A program made the translations under genes and the position numbers. A stretch of 64,000 bases of DNA from Arcuatula senhousia (taxonomy: Eukaryota; Mollusca; Bivalvia; Mytilida; Mytilidae): assembly GCA_963971305.1 (NCBI GenBank), contig OZ020306.1, positions 37,655,512-37,719,511 on the forward strand. The letters run 5' to 3'. Below the pieces are notes generated by a model that was not told the origin of the DNA, did no database searches, and saw only the letters and a list, made by a program, of their open reading frames with translations. Shown here piece after piece: positions 1-12,476 of this stretch (position 1 is the stretch's first letter; each line of letters opens with the position of its first letter).

Positions 1-699
1 TTGTTTTTTTTTCTTAAACCAAAGTAAAGATATGTAAATCGATTAAATACCAATGTATATCACGCTTTTTGCACCAATTTAATTCAAAATCTGGCATATT
101 ATGATATGCATCACGATAATCTGAACCAAAAAAAATAATCAAAACTCTAAGCAACGCAGTAATAGGTTTTGCGAATGGACATTTTCATTTCAAAAATTAT
201 ACAATCCATTTATCATGTAAATGATACATCGTCTTCGGCAGATATTCTAGGTCAAGTACAATCAAGGTTAGAATGACATTTTTTGTGGAAACATGATGAA
301 TCATAATAATTATTGCTCATCCAATTGTAAATTGGACTCTATGCTCGATGATTGATGAATACCCGCCATCCGATCTTCAATATACCTTTTTTACAAAAAA
401 TTAGCTGACAAAGCACCCCAACTAATGCTTAGACATAAAATGAAATAATTATACGGTATCCATAGATATTACAAGGTCAGTAAAGGTTGTCGTATAAATG
501 TATTTACCGACATTCCGATCCCAAAGATATCTTTTTAACAAAAGACATCCGATATATTAATGAAAAGGCGAAAGCTAACAAATATGCAAACTAGAAATGT
601 TATTTAATCAACAAATGTTGTCATTTTTGACACATTTTCTTCCTGATAAAAATGTAAAGTATTAAAAAGTATGAAATATCAGAGCTTAACAAAACTTGG
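1..699. other. AT-rich, no gene recognised
   Basis: No coding frame, TIR or tandem repeat stands out. A stretch around 400-600 (GACAAAGCA, then later CATTCCGATC and a GATATC-like site) loosely resembles 18355-18540, suggesting an old shared repeat. This is a weak resemblance by eye only. Confidence 0.4.
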
Positions 700-1195
700 T
701 AAGAAATAAGTACACCATATGCAATTGTGCATATTACGGGAATTTTTATTCCCGCAAATTTTTGTAAGAGTTGTGGCCCTTTGAAATTAGAAATTTATCG
801 ATAATCCCGATATATCATCTTATGGAAGTAATTCCTCTTAAACTATTAAATAGAAATCAATTCAACTTAGCGTGAAAGAAGAACACACTATGATAATGTG
901 CATATTACCAGACAGTATGGAAGAGATGGCCCTTTGGATATATAAATCTGACAAAAAATCTGATTCATTATCTTCTGGACGCAACTCCTCTGAAACTACT
1001 GAACAGTATGTAATGAAACGTGGTATGCAAGAAGAACACCCTATGACGTCATGCATATTGCCAGAATTTTTTTTATCTGCAAAATTTTATAAAAGTAATG
1101 GCCCGTTGGACTTAGAAATTTGCAATTAACAATTCTGTTGTGGATGCAATTCCTCTGACACTACTGAACAGGATTTAATGAAACTATGTATGTAA
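700..1195. repeat. Three degenerate tandem modules (~150-175 bp)
   Basis: Three diverged units follow each other. Each holds a phrase like GTGCATATTA or GCATATTGCC, then TGGCCC, then a CAACTCCTCTGA-type phrase, then ACTACTGAACAG. The last phrase also occurs in the tandem core at 41.8-42.6 kb, so this is probably a decayed core of the same broad class of element. The 85-codon frame at 872-1129 is a by-product of the repeat and should not be read as a gene. Confidence 0.55.
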
Positions 1196-1210
1196 GAAGT
1201 ATAACATATA

Positions 1211-3173
1211 GGCGAGCGGCGGATATAGAAAAAGTCGTCTAATAAAAAAGTTTAAATTACCCAAAAACCTCATGAGATTTTTTTGAACTCAAATAAAAGG
1301 TTGAATATTTTATTTTATGGATATATATGTTTGTCAAGTGTAATATGGTCAGAAGATATAAAAAAAAATGTTTTTTACATGTACCCCATGAAAATCTCTA
1401 ACGGCTTGATTTTTAAAATTATTTTTTTTAACCTTTAAAACACACACACAAAAATATTGTAAATCACATCGTGAAATATTTTGTCCAATTCTTTGTTTGC
1501 AATTGAAATTTTCAAAAACAATAATAGTTTTCTACATTTTTTATCGAATTTAGAATCACGAATAAAAGTAGCAAAATACACGTTAATTTTAACTTGTGCA
1601 ACATTAATTGTCATTAAAATCAAACAAATTGTATACTTAGATCAAGAAAATGTTGTAAGGCTATTTTTTAGTCAAAACTGCATACTTCTGACGAATGATA
1701 ACAAAGTTATACTTAATTGAATATGTAAGATTTTGAGAAAATTGACTGCAGATGACTCGGAAAACTGTCGGAGTGTCCCGTATTTACATTTTAACTATAA
1801 TCTGATTGATTAGTAATTGTAAGAATTTTCTTTTTTTGTGGTTTAATTATGAAGCATATATGCTAGTTTTGGGTTTGTGTGAACACAAGAAATTTATTAT
1901 TTTGTCTTTGAATTTATTTTTAACCTGCGATGTTTGATAAAAGCAAAGTTTTAAAAATTTGTGAAAGGTGTACTTGACTTTTGAGGTGCGTCTGTTATGT
2001 TGAACTGAATAAAAGTTCGATTGCAGAAAAATAATAAATTAATGCCGTATATTTTTGCGAAAATATTTGAAATTATGTTACTAGACTATCTATTTGAAAC
2101 TAAAAGTATAAACTATGCACGTAAGCATCCAGGAGCAAATCAAGAAATTTTTCGAAAAAAGGGGGAGGGCTCTACATCAAGCCATGTTGTTGAAGATGTT
2201 CATGACAGTTTTGTCTGAAATCTATATTTTTTACATTTTTTTCACTAAGCGACATTAGGGGCTCCCGGGACACCCCACGTGCTGGAGCCGTCATTGTAAG
2301 TGATTTGGTCGTATTTTTAACTTATGACTGACGCTTAATAAGTTCTAATCTTTGAGCTCAAATTGCACAATTTCTGACCATTTTAGAGGCGTCAAACTAA
2401 TATGTTCTGAAAGCCAAAACTTTCATCTCTCTATTAAGTCCAAAATATCTCCAAAAGATTGTTATTAAGTTATGAAAATTAAAAGTTTTTAAAACCTCTA
2501 TTCGCCACTTAACTCTTATGTGTTTTTTAGTTAATTTTTCGATGATTTTCTTTCTTTTTTCTGTGCAAAGTTATTATTCTCATCTTAACTAGTTGGATTA
2601 AAAATATTTTTGTTGGTTTTTGATTCCTATTCCGTTTTAAACATGTTGAGGGTAATTCAGTACACTTTTTATTAAAAACCTAATATTCTGGTGGTTTTTA
2701 TGAGTCAATGAACACATTTGAACCATCTATTTTTGTTACAAACGAAAGATAAGATAATGTTTTACAAATAGAGAAAAAAAGTGAGTGAAAATGTGAATTC
2801 TTTTTTTCGCAATTCAAACTTTTATACACAAAAATCATAATAATTTGATCCTTTTCTAAAAATAGAAAAAATGACGTTATAAATTTCTTTAAAGAGACCA
2901 AAAGTGAATTATTTATATTCACTCATATATGTAAGTAATATTAAGTCTTTATTTTCTAAACTTTTAACCACATTTTGTAACATTTTAGTTGCCTTAATGT
3001 TTGCAGACTCAAACTTTCAGATTTTGGGTAGTGACCTTTGACCTTAATTTTTTTCAAATGGCAAACATCGATATTATTTAAGCTAAAATATTAAACTATC
3101 AATATAGTTAAAAATATCCCATGAGGTTTTTGGGTAATTTAAATTTTTTTCAAGACCCTTTCCGCCGCTCGCC
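1211..3173. mobile_element. 1.96 kb TIR transposon, copy A, TA target duplication
   Basis: The element opens with GGCGAGCGGCGGA and closes with the inverted form TCCGCCGCTCGCC. The inverted similarity continues inward through TTAAATTACCCAAAAACCTC for roughly 80 bp. A TA dinucleotide lies outside each end (1209-1210 and 3174-3175). A second copy at 60888-62808 has the same ends and is nearly identical outside a central segment of about 200 bp. No transposase is visible; the short open frames it shares with copy B do not look like proteins. TA duplication fits Tc1/mariner-type or another TA-targeting transposase in trans, but the superfamily is not assigned. Confidence 0.85.
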
Positions 3174-3520
3174 TAATAATGATTTACTAGCGTATGTTAT
3201 CACATTTATTTTTCGCAAAAATTTAGGATCTCAAAGTTAAATCACCATTCTATAGTCAAATAGGGGAACTCGTAGAGTATATTAACGTGCTGACTTATGT
3301 TCTTTGACACAACTAACAAATCTGAACGTTGAGTCATATCACATTAAGTTTAGAATAAGGGAAACTAAAAAATAAAAGTACCAACAAAAGATGATTTCTT
3401 AAATATATTGAAAAACTAAAAGTAATAAGAACCTGAATAAATAACGGTGAAATTATAGACGACCGTTGCAATGTATTGCTAATCGGAACTGTAAAGAAAA
3501 CTTACGTTACTTCTTTTCGA

Positions 3521-3665
3521 TAAAGGTAATAACAAAAGTACCGAACTTGGAGGATCAATCTTAATGTCCAAGAGAAAAGACAAAACATGGAAGACACACT
3601 CGAACAGTTATAGATCGCAATGGTCATGACTTGTACAGGCATTTTAAATGAAATGGTGAAAGCCA
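3521..3665 (-). repeat. Penelope-like 3' tail fragment
   Basis: The stretch AAGGTAATAACAAAAGTACC, a GAGGATCAAT-like phrase, GATCGCAATGGTC and ACAGGCATTT matches 50160-50300, which lies directly downstream of a minus-strand Penelope-like reverse transcriptase fragment, and also 21270-21400. Strand is inferred from that association. It is a short non-coding tail copy. Confidence 0.5.
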
Positions 3666-3841
3666 TAAGAATATAAGCTTACATCTATGAATATGATAAT
3701 AATGCGTAATCCTTTTCTTATAATATACATGTATTTTCTTTTCACATTTCTATTTGGATTCAAACTTGAGTAAACAATGTTGTAACATCGATCCTATGTT
3801 TAAATGCAGTCAGAAAAAAGGATGTAAACATGTATGCTTGT

Positions 3842-4174
3842 TTTAGTTTAAACATATTTGTTTATCCTGGATTTGGAAACAAACGTTATGCTTATGCAAA
3901 TCCCTACCCAGTTAGCAGTTTGCGAGTATGGCCTCTGTGGCGGCCCCTGTTGAGTCTACTCATTTCGAACTTCACAAAGGGGTTTTTAACGTGCATGGGA
4001 TATTGCTCTCCACATACACGGGACAACTTTGTTCTCGTCCCTTCAGAAGGAATAGCATCGATCCTTGAGACCATCCTTGCACCTCATAGTGTCAAGAGTA
4101 AGTCGGAAATTTGGTTCATGAAATTTTCACCCCTTACAAGGATCGAACCAAGAACCTTGGTGTTAGTAGGCCAT
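3842..4174 (-). mobile_element. tRNA-derived SINE, truncated at its 5' head
   Basis: Same family as 17472-17840. Read on the minus strand it has a B-box-like GTTCGATCC (4140-4148 on the plus strand) followed by a body running to 3842. The upstream tRNA part, including the A box, is missing beyond about 4174, so this copy probably cannot be transcribed from its own promoter. The open frame at 3830-4210 is produced by the repeat, not by a gene. Confidence 0.7.
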
Positions 4175-4938
4175 TATGAATGTTTTGTTTGTCCAATCGA
4201 TAATTTATGACAAATATAGTGCGTATAAAACAAACAATGAGTATATGACACATTGGGGAGAAAAAGGAAAAAGAAACATTGATAAGATTGAAAGGGGATA
4301 ACTATCATTGACTGTCGTGAACCATAATGCTTCTTTTATATACATTCTATATTCCGTTGTGCATGACAAACACAGCATCGACGCAATATTTGTCCAAATT
4401 CAGTCTTTGGTGACATATTAAGACCTGGCATCGCCTGAGATTCTCTGTGTTGACCATCAGCTATCTGCAATCGGCATACGCTTCGACAAATTTGAGTTGA
4501 TCATATGAATACTAATGGCCACGTTGTTTGGCTAGACATCATGTTGCATCTATAATGGAAGCTTTATTTACATGTACAAAGAAGTTCCACTTGGACATCC
4601 GAGTATAGGAGTAGAAAAAGGCAAACACAAAAACAGAATAAACCAAGGATAACATCATTACGATGATACACACATGAACCAGTGTGCTCAGTAGCATTAT
4701 TGCATATACAAATTTTTGAAGAGTTTAACAAGTTCACAACACAACATCATCAATTATTGAACCTGCATGATGAATTCTTTGGAAGCAAATATAGACATAA
4801 CATAATGATTCTCTTTGTTTCATTTTGGTTAACACATACTCAATGTCATGCCCTTGGGCCTGAAATATACGGTTGTTACCATGCTTTTAATCTGGGCACC
4901 TCTCTTAAATCTACGAATAACTAGCTGACTGTTTAATT

Positions 4939-6032
4939 GTTGATATACAAACTCAAAATAATCGTACTCTTGATCTGATCTTTATTAACAATCCAACATA
5001 CATCAGAAAGGTATCAACATTACCACCAATTGGGTCAAGTGACCATGATATTGTTTATGCCGAGGCTGACATATGGCTGAAGAGAATACGAGGAACACCA
5101 CGTAAAATTCTCAAATATAATAAAGCAAACTGGGATGCAATCAAAAATGATCTCATAAACATCCATAAAGACACTTAGAACATGTATGATTCATCAGACA
5201 TAAACAAACTATGGGACACATTCAGATCTACACTCACCAGCTCTGTAGAGAAAATCATCCCATCTAGAATGCTGAGTAATAAACACCGCCTACCATGGAT
5301 CAATGACAAAAAAGACGACTCATCAACAAGAAAAACAAACTCTACAAGAAACGGAAAGATAGTAAATATAGAGAATACTAGTAATACAAAAACATTAAAT
5401 CGAAAGTACAAAAAGAACAGAGAAAAGCATACTGAGAATATATTGACAAACTTATACTAGATCTCCCAATAATTGAACCAAGCACTACTCCTCAAAACCA
5501 ATGCAAACCAAAGAAATATATATTAAATCAATACTAACTGACAAATCATGAATTGCAGCACTTAAAAAAAGAAGGGAATATCATAACAAATACAGCAGAA
5601 AAAGCAAATCTATTGAACGAACAATTTCAATCAGTATTCGCGCCTATTACATCTGATCCTATTCCTGATATAGGCACCAGCTCACATCCTAAAATTAGTA
5701 GCGTCTACATCACAACACCTGGCATTAAAAAGCTGTTTAACATCATCAACCCGCACAAAGCCACAGGCCCAGACAATATCAGTGGCCGTCACTCAAATGA
5801 TGAAATCATGTATAGCACCCATCTTATGTCTTCTTTTTCAAAAATCCTATGACACCGGAATTACACCAAATGACTGAAAACACGCAAATGTTGCTCCAGC
5901 ATTTAAAAAGGGTGATAAATACAAACCAATAAACAACAGGCCCATCTCATTAACTTGCATCTGCTGCAAGTTAATGGAGCGTATCGTAACATCTCACATC
6001 ATGAACCATCTGGAATCGCATAACATTCTATA
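4939..6032 (+). pseudogene. LINE (Jockey/CR1-like), endonuclease end to start of RT, broken
   Basis: A 5'-truncated non-LTR retrotransposon ORF. The reading starts inside the APE-type endonuclease: TLDLIFINNP followed about 20 residues later by SDHDIV, the conserved C-terminal Ser-Asp-His. An in-frame stop at 5176-5178 precedes a linker (to 5458), and after further breaks the 5553-5852 frame holds FNIINPHKATGPDNISG, typical of the start of the RT domain. The piece at 5882-6032 continues with VTSHIMNHLESHNILY and is then interrupted by the 6034-8229 insertion; the element resumes at 8230. Family level is secure; the exact clade is not. Confidence 0.85.
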
Positions 6033-8471
6033 CGGTACGAGACCACATTTAATTTTCCCTCTTTGTTCAATAAAAGAAAATTTCATTTTAAAAAAATTGC
6101 ACCTGCTCAAACCAAATAATTTTAAACACACTTTCTCATTACCACAATTGCAAACAAATAATGCAACAAATTCTCCTTTTACAGATATCAAACTTTTATG
6201 ACAGTTGAAAATTCTGGGGTCCTAGAGGGGATAAAATCTGAGAGCTTCCGAAAAGCAAAACTCCCCCCTTTTTGTGCAATAAAGAGCTACCTTTCCCAAT
6301 TGAATTTGGATTTTTAAGGATGTCATTAAATTTCTTCATTACTGTGACATCAATTTGAGACAAAATCAACCTCTAAAAGTGAATAGAACACACACACACA
6401 ATACTTGTTCATAGGTACTATTTTTAATAGAACTATATTCGTGGACAACGAAAATCCAAGGGCGATAATTGTGTACTCGTACCTATTGACCCCGGAAAAC
6501 CCTCAACTACAAGAAAGAAAGTGTATATCTACCATGCCTAGTCAATTTTGAGTCAAATAACAAATTTTCAGGCATGTCAGATGCTTTTCAATAAAAATAT
6601 TCTTACTTTTGTAAGCTAGTTAGTCTTAAAACTATTATGCGCCTAATCCGTAGGGAAACCCAGGAAGCCTTTTTAGCATTTTTTTTCAAGTCTGATAGAT
6701 TTTAACCAAACCAATGATTAATATCAATAGCTTAATGCTAGCTGAACATAAAAAACACATGTTTTAAGGAAATAAGTGCATGGTGAAAGATTTTGTGACC
6801 ATCCAATGTTCGCGGAGTGGAAAATATGCAATTTCTGACTTTTCAGGGGGTACATGTATGGTCAGGAGGAATTTGATGAAGTGAAATGAGATAATCAGTT
6901 CCTTATGGTATTAAAATGTAAAATAGATGATATTCTTACTAAGACTCAAAACACCCATTTGTATACATATATAAGGTCAAACTTTGTGGTTTTGAGTGCT
7001 GTGACACTGGTAATTTAAGGCTATGGTGACTTTTCATCATAAAAATCCTATCTTTTGGGGCTTAAAAAGCTAGAATTGTGCAATTTGTTTTAATACAAGC
7101 ATGTTTTTAGCATGAGAGGATAATAGACAACACATTTAATATGCAACTTCTCTAGTCAGAGGGTTAATTATGAAAAATGGTCAGGCGTTATAACCAATTT
7201 CAGGCAAAATGGTGAAATTTTGCTCGCAAAAAAGCTGAGATTTTGACACAATATGACATTTCTGGGTGATGATGTTAGCTTTTAAGCAATATGTCTGTGT
7301 TTCTAATCTTATTCTTAATGCATGTATTCTATTTGGTGACTTATTTTACTTGAATTCATGCTTTTATTGAAAAAAAGTCCCCACATGACCATACCAGTAA
7401 ACAGGACATTAAGCCGCAATGTTCTTTAGAAGTCAAAATTTGGACATTTATCATTTTTCTAAGTAGTTTACTTCTTAAAATTATCTCAGTTTCTTCTTTT
7501 AATAGTTTCCTACCTCATACAGTCTCATAAGAGATATATTTTTCAAGCTAAGCTTCATAATAAATGAAAACTATGTTAAATTCTCCTAAGTTAAGAAATA
7601 GCATTGGAATTCCCATAGACACCCAATAATGGTCTAAAATGACCAGAAAATGATCTGAATGAATAAAATTTCAACTTGGACTATCATAACTTGTTCAAGG
7701 CATGACATTATCACTCATCCTGACATTATTCTATAGTTAAAAGTGTTACTTCTAGACTTGCTGTAGGCCACCCATTAGGTACGAGACCACATTTAATTTT
7801 CCCTCTTTGTTCAATAAAAGAAAATTTTATTTAAAAAAAAATTGCACCTGCTCAAACCAAATAATTTTAAACACACTTTCTCATTACCACAATTGCAAAC
7901 AAATAATGCAACAAATTCTCCTTTTACAGATATCAAACTTTTTTGACAGTTGAAAATTCTGGGGTCCTAGAGGGGATAAAATCTGAGAGCTTCCGAAAAG
8001 CAAAACTCCCCCCTTTTTGTGCAATAAAGAGCTACCTTTCCCAATTGAATTTGGATTTTTAAGGATGTCATTAAATTTCTTCATTACTGTGACATCAATT
8101 TGAGACCAAAATCAACCTCTAAAAGTGAATAGAACACACACACACAATACTTGTTCATAGGTACTATTTTTAATAGAACTATATTCGTGGACAACGAAAA
8201 TCCAAGGGCGATAATTGTGTACTCGTACCATATGACTTCCAACATGGCTTCCGGCGCTCTCGCTCATGTGAAACACACGCAAATGTTGCTCCAGCATTTA
8301 AAAAGGGTGATAAATACAAACCAATAAACAACAGGCCCATCTCATTAACTTGCATCTGCTGCAAGTTAATGGAGCATATCGTAACATCTCACATCATGAA
8401 CCATCTGGAATCGCATAACATTCTATATGACTTCCAACATGGCTTCCGGCGCTCTCGCTCATGTGAAACAC
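5882..8471 (+). repeat. ~195 bp tandem duplication inside the LINE, first unit interrupted
   Basis: Unit 1 is 5882-6033 plus 8230-8276; unit 2 is 8277-8471. Both start with ACGCAAATGTTGCTCCAGC and end with GCTCATGTGAAACAC. The units differ by single bases (for example GAGCGTATC versus GAGCATATC). Without the inserted 2.2 kb element unit 1 would be 199 bp, 4 bp more than unit 2, matching an ATA target duplication plus one extra C. The join carries short ACAC microhomology. The duplication preceded or accompanied the insertion. Confidence 0.85.
6034..8229. mobile_element. 2.2 kb element with 450 bp terminal direct repeats
   Basis: Two nearly identical direct repeats (6034-6483 and 7778-8229, only a handful of differences) flank a 1.29 kb AT-rich core without a convincing ORF. 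Each repeat begins GGTACGAG and ends CTCGTACC, so each has its own short inverted ends. The whole block sits in a LINE whose uninterrupted duplicate gives the empty site: TTCTATATGAC became TTCTATA-C-element-ATATGAC, an ATA duplication. It could be an LTR-like non-autonomous element, or a pair of small TIR elements that moved together. The ends are not the TG...CA of normal LTRs. Superfamily unknown. Confidence 0.75.
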
Positions 8472-9808
8472 AGCTCTTATCTTTCATTCAAGAACTTCAC
8501 TCTTCAAATAACTCAAACACCCAAACTGATCTTATCATAATGGACTCTGCCAAAGCCTTTGACAAAGTCCCACACTGCCATCTTCTTTACAAACTTAACA
8601 CCTTTGGTATCACTGGCAACACTTTAAACTGGATATCTGCATTCCTTGGAAAACGCACACAGACAGTTGTCCTAGAAGGTAAAACATCAAATACAGTCCC
8701 AGTCACTTCTGGAATATCATAAGGTACTGTATCAGGCCCGGTCTTATTTCTGGTCTATATTAACGACCTCCAGGGTTCACCTATCACAGCAAACTACGCT
8801 TATTTGCTGATGACAGTATCATCTATATGCCAGTTAAAACCCAAAGTGATTGCCTGAAACTACAAGCTGATCTTGACGCAGCAGCCAATTGGGAATCTGA
8901 TTGGTTGATGGCCGTAGCTTTCACCCGGATAAATGTACTGTTCTGTCTGTTTCAACTAAACGTCAACCTCTCCGCCCTTACTATGTTCTCCATAATCACA
9001 TTATAGAATCTGTTACTTCTGCAAAATACCTTGGTATCACCCTTCAGTCCAATCTCAAATGGGACAAACACATCTCTGACATTACTTCAAAGGCAAATAG
9101 ATCCTTAGGATTTCTCAAAAGAAACCTTAAAACAAACAATCAACACATCAAAAGCCAAGCATACCAAGCACTAGTCCGTCCCAAACTTAAGTACTCCTGC
9201 TCAGTCTGGGACCCGCACACTATATAATCTATCTCGAAGATAGAAATGGTGCAAAGAAGGGCAGCAAGGTATGCATGCAATCGATACCATAACACCAGTA
9301 GTGTATCTGCAATGATAAATACATTAAATAGGCCACAGCTATATGAACGCAGGTTAAGAACACGTCTAGTTATGATTTACAAGATCACACATCAACTTGT
9401 TGCTATTCCAACCAGCACAATTTTCATTCCACCAGACTCTATAACTAGACGGCACCACTAACTATCTTTCAGACACATACAAACAACCAAGGACTCTTAC
9501 AGATATTCTTTCTTCCCTCACACTATTACTCAATGGAACCTTCTACTAGTTTCAATCATACAATCCTCCTCTGTCGATATCTTCAGAGAACAGCTGACAT
9601 CAGCTGTTCTCTCCACCCTCAACTTCATCTTCATTTCATGTATATAGTTTTAATCACATACGTCTGTTCATTGCACTTTCCTCAATTTCTTTATTTAACA
9701 AATTCTCAGTAATTGTCATTTTTTGTTATTATTGTAAATAGGCCACGAATGCACTAGTAATTAATCATCTTAAAGATGGAATACTGGAAATCCTAAAGAA
9801 GAAGAAGA
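8230..9808 (+). pseudogene. LINE (Jockey/CR1-like) reverse transcriptase and 3' end, broken
   Basis: Continuation of the LINE. Frame 8369-8722 shows QHGFRRSRSCETQL and the motif A region DSAKAFDKVPH; an in-frame TAA then replaces the Gln of the usual SGIPQG (GIS, stop, GTVSGPVLF). The catalytic LFADDSIIYM lies at about 8795-8831 but only after a frameshift. Frame 8901-9227 has the thumb-type KYLGITLQSNLKWDKHI and ends ALVRPKLKYSCSVWDPHT. Frame 9246-9461 has VQRRAARYACNRYH and LRTRLVMIYKITHQLV. A non-coding tail ends in repeated AAGAAG units near 9808, typical of this LINE group. Stops and frameshifts make it inactive. Confidence 0.9.
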
Positions 9809-10417
9809 CTGTTATTAGTGTTGAATTGAAAAAGAAAGTACAATTTTGAGACCTCTTTACCAAATTAATATTGTATATGTTTCAAAACTGTACGGTTTTT
9901 TACGTTTAACTTACATCTAAATATTTTGAAATGCCTGCGCTTGAAAATATGGATTTACAGGAAGCGGAATCAATATGAACGATTTGAAAATATTTGAAAA
10001 TGGACCTGATTGAGTGACTTGGAAATCAATGAAAAGCAAACAGTAACATATCTACCATGTCTACTTTTGGAGTTCAAAATTCGTTAAGATGACTATTAAA
10101 ATACATTTGAAATATTACAACAAAGTTAATTGCAGTTAATAAATGTGGATTATAAACAAACATATGTGAAGTATATAAATCGAGGCGAATGCTACTGAAG
10201 ACCCATAGCTATTTATAAAATTGATTATAAATTTTGATTGCTAAAGTATGAATTGTTTATCCCGGGCCTAGTCAATAGTTGTTTGGCTTTCCCTATTATA
10301 AAGGACACAGAATTAATCACAATATTAAAATATGAATTGTGCAACCTACCCTCAAATTTCATAGTACAGTTTAAATGTATGACAGAGCGAGCAATAAGCG
10401 ATTTAATCTGATTTGAA
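9809..10417. other. No gene recognised
   Basis: AT-rich sequence between the LINE tail and a Penelope-like tail. No ORF, TIR or tandem repeat could be supported. Confidence 0.4.
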
Positions 10418-10805
10418 AGAAGCAGAGGTACCAATGGGGTATCCGAATGTCAAAAGTCCAAAAGGGCAGAGGCAAAACCAGTAAACACCAACAAGAACGG
10501 GACAAAAACAGACAACATGTAAAACATGGAAACACAAAATAACTGAATGTCAATCAACAACGCGAACTCCAGTCGAAACAATAGTGAACTCATGTGCTCC
10601 GGAAGAGTAAGCAGTTCCTTCTTGCTATAGCACACCCGTCGCGTTGCCAATAGTCTATTCAGCGTGTCAAATCCGGTAAAGGAAGACAAAACAAAACCCT
10701 ATGACAAACCAACATCTGCACTCATCTGAGAGATGGAAATCCCATATTTGTCTATAAGTGTATGATGTCTTCCGTAAAATTTCTTAAGTGAAGACAGCAA
10801 CCTTG
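10418..10805 (-). mobile_element. Penelope-like element 3' end (minus strand)
   Basis: On the minus strand this begins with the last codons seen in the RT ORF at 37.5 kb (KFYGRHH-like, then ISISQMSADVGLS) and runs through a 3' tail: TTTACCGGATTTGACACGCT, GTGTGCTATAGCA, CTGCTTACTCTTCCGGAGCA. The same tail occurs at 37200-37490 (minus), 13900-14195 (plus) and 57860-58165 (plus). Only the ORF end and tail survive. The open frames inside the tail are not genes. Confidence 0.7.
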
Positions 10806-11059
10806 GCTGTTAGTTTTTGGTTTTTTTTTAGTTTTTTTAAATAAGATACAATATTAACCGAAACAAAATCTCGATGATCTTTGAACATGTTTAATTCCTC
10901 TACAACATGTAATTGACAAAAATATGTTTTACGGTCATTTAAGTCGTTTAAGTACGTTGAGAGTATAACATTCTGTCACACATGTATGTGACTTTTTTCC
11001 ATTTTGTGTTGCTTAATTTGTGTGTCCTTGTCTAAAGACTCATTGATTATTTCATTGTT

Positions 11060-11390
11060 GTGAACGCTTCCATAATAGTCCGGCAGATACGAGAAGAATT
11101 GTGCACAAGCTGTTACAAGCATGAAACTTGGCACAAACCTTCTTTAGACACCACTCTTTTATTTAAGATCGGGAGCCCATCTGAAAAATGTCCTACTTCC
11201 GCTCAAATTCAAGATGGCCGACACCACGTTGAAAACAGGTTAATTTTTCATTTTTACATCTTTCAAAAACATTTTTATGGTCTTTTACACATAAAATATG
11301 CCAAAGACTTTGTTTTGATACGTTTTAGTTATAATATACGAACATAATCATTTACTTCCGGTTGAATCCAATATGGCGGATAGATAGAGA
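11060..11390 (+). repeat. Left arm of a distant inverted repeat (partner 14790-15130)
   Basis: Shares AGTCCGGCAG, GAAGAATTGTGCAC, AGCTGTTACAAGC, AAGATCGGGAGCCCATCT and GGCCGACACCACGT with the reverse complement of 14790-15130. A CTTCCGGT/ATGGCGGA block follows in both. I judge roughly 75% identity over the best 180 bp by eye. It may be two opposed copies of one repeat or the arms of a 4 kb element. Confidence 0.65.
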
Positions 11391-12476
11391 GATGTACTAA
11401 AAACGAAATTTTTACTAATTGTAAATCATAAATTTGCATCAATATGGTTAAATATGTACATTTATATTGTTTAAGTCTAGTTATTATATCGTCAAAAGAT
11501 ATGTTTCAACTCTTTATTCAGTCAGAGTTACCACCACATGCGCATCGGACACTGCACCACACTTGCAACAACAACGTCGTCCACAATGAACAAGTTTCTT
11601 GCATGTTGTTGATGCATCAGAAAATGCTGATCAAAAAGAATACCACTCGTTGTCTTTACCCCTCGTCAAATCGTAAGCACCTGGACTCGGGAGGGGAGGA
11701 CAAACTTGTAGACTCGTTCTCAAACCCAACCGTCCTTGATACACTGAAATCTTGACATGGTGGTAAAAGCTTGACTTGGCGGTAAAAAATTCAATGTAAA
11801 ATAGACATTTTGGATGTTATTGGCCCCTAGTGCGACAATATCAAAAAAGCTTAGCTTTGCCAGAATCGCGTACCATGAAGCTTAATAGCACATAATCGAG
11901 CACGGCTGTCAATGCTATATGTGTATCTCTACCTGACGCAAACCTTTTTGATCAGATGAAGTATAACCACAAAAGAAACTAACATAGTTTTTTTTATCCC
12001 TATGGCACATGGTAAACTCAATCGTGTAGTTTCTGCCTGTTGCTTGGTCCTCGGAATAGCTTCTTTTCGGCAGTCTTTTTAGTTCGAACGTGTTAATTCG
12101 ACACGACATAATTTATGCCATTTGGCACTGTTTGCTTTAGAGTATTCTGGATTACACTTCCATCATTGAGGTGATTCAATTTAATTGGAATAGGTAAACT
12201 GATTATTTATTGTTGGAGGTAACCTGTCAAGTTTTCATATCCAATATTCTCTTTAGCACCACATACACAGCAACAACACTGTCCAAGAAAGAAAAACTTG
12301 ATAGTCATAAATCGGTCATTTCTCCTTCGGCCTTTCTGTAGGTGTTTAAAATGATGACTCTACATCCTTGTGTTGAATTCCTTAATAACATAAAACTTCA
12401 TGCAACAAGTGCTTTATTGGGGAGTCATCCAAATGTACTACTAAACGTCTCTCATTTATGTTGACTCACGGCAATA
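11391..12476. other. No gene recognised
   Basis: The 103-codon frame at 11444-11755 lies in slightly more GC-rich sequence but shows no family I recognise and no clear exon signals. The rest is AT-rich and unassigned. Confidence 0.35.

Noticed and set aside
872..1129. 85-codon open frame
   Set aside because: It lies within tandem modules, and its peptide repeats itself with the module period; no initiation context or family.
2698..2922. 74-codon frame also present at 62320-62544
   Set aside because: Conservation is explained by the two copies of the same TIR element; the peptide is a translated AT-rich repeat with no transposase features.
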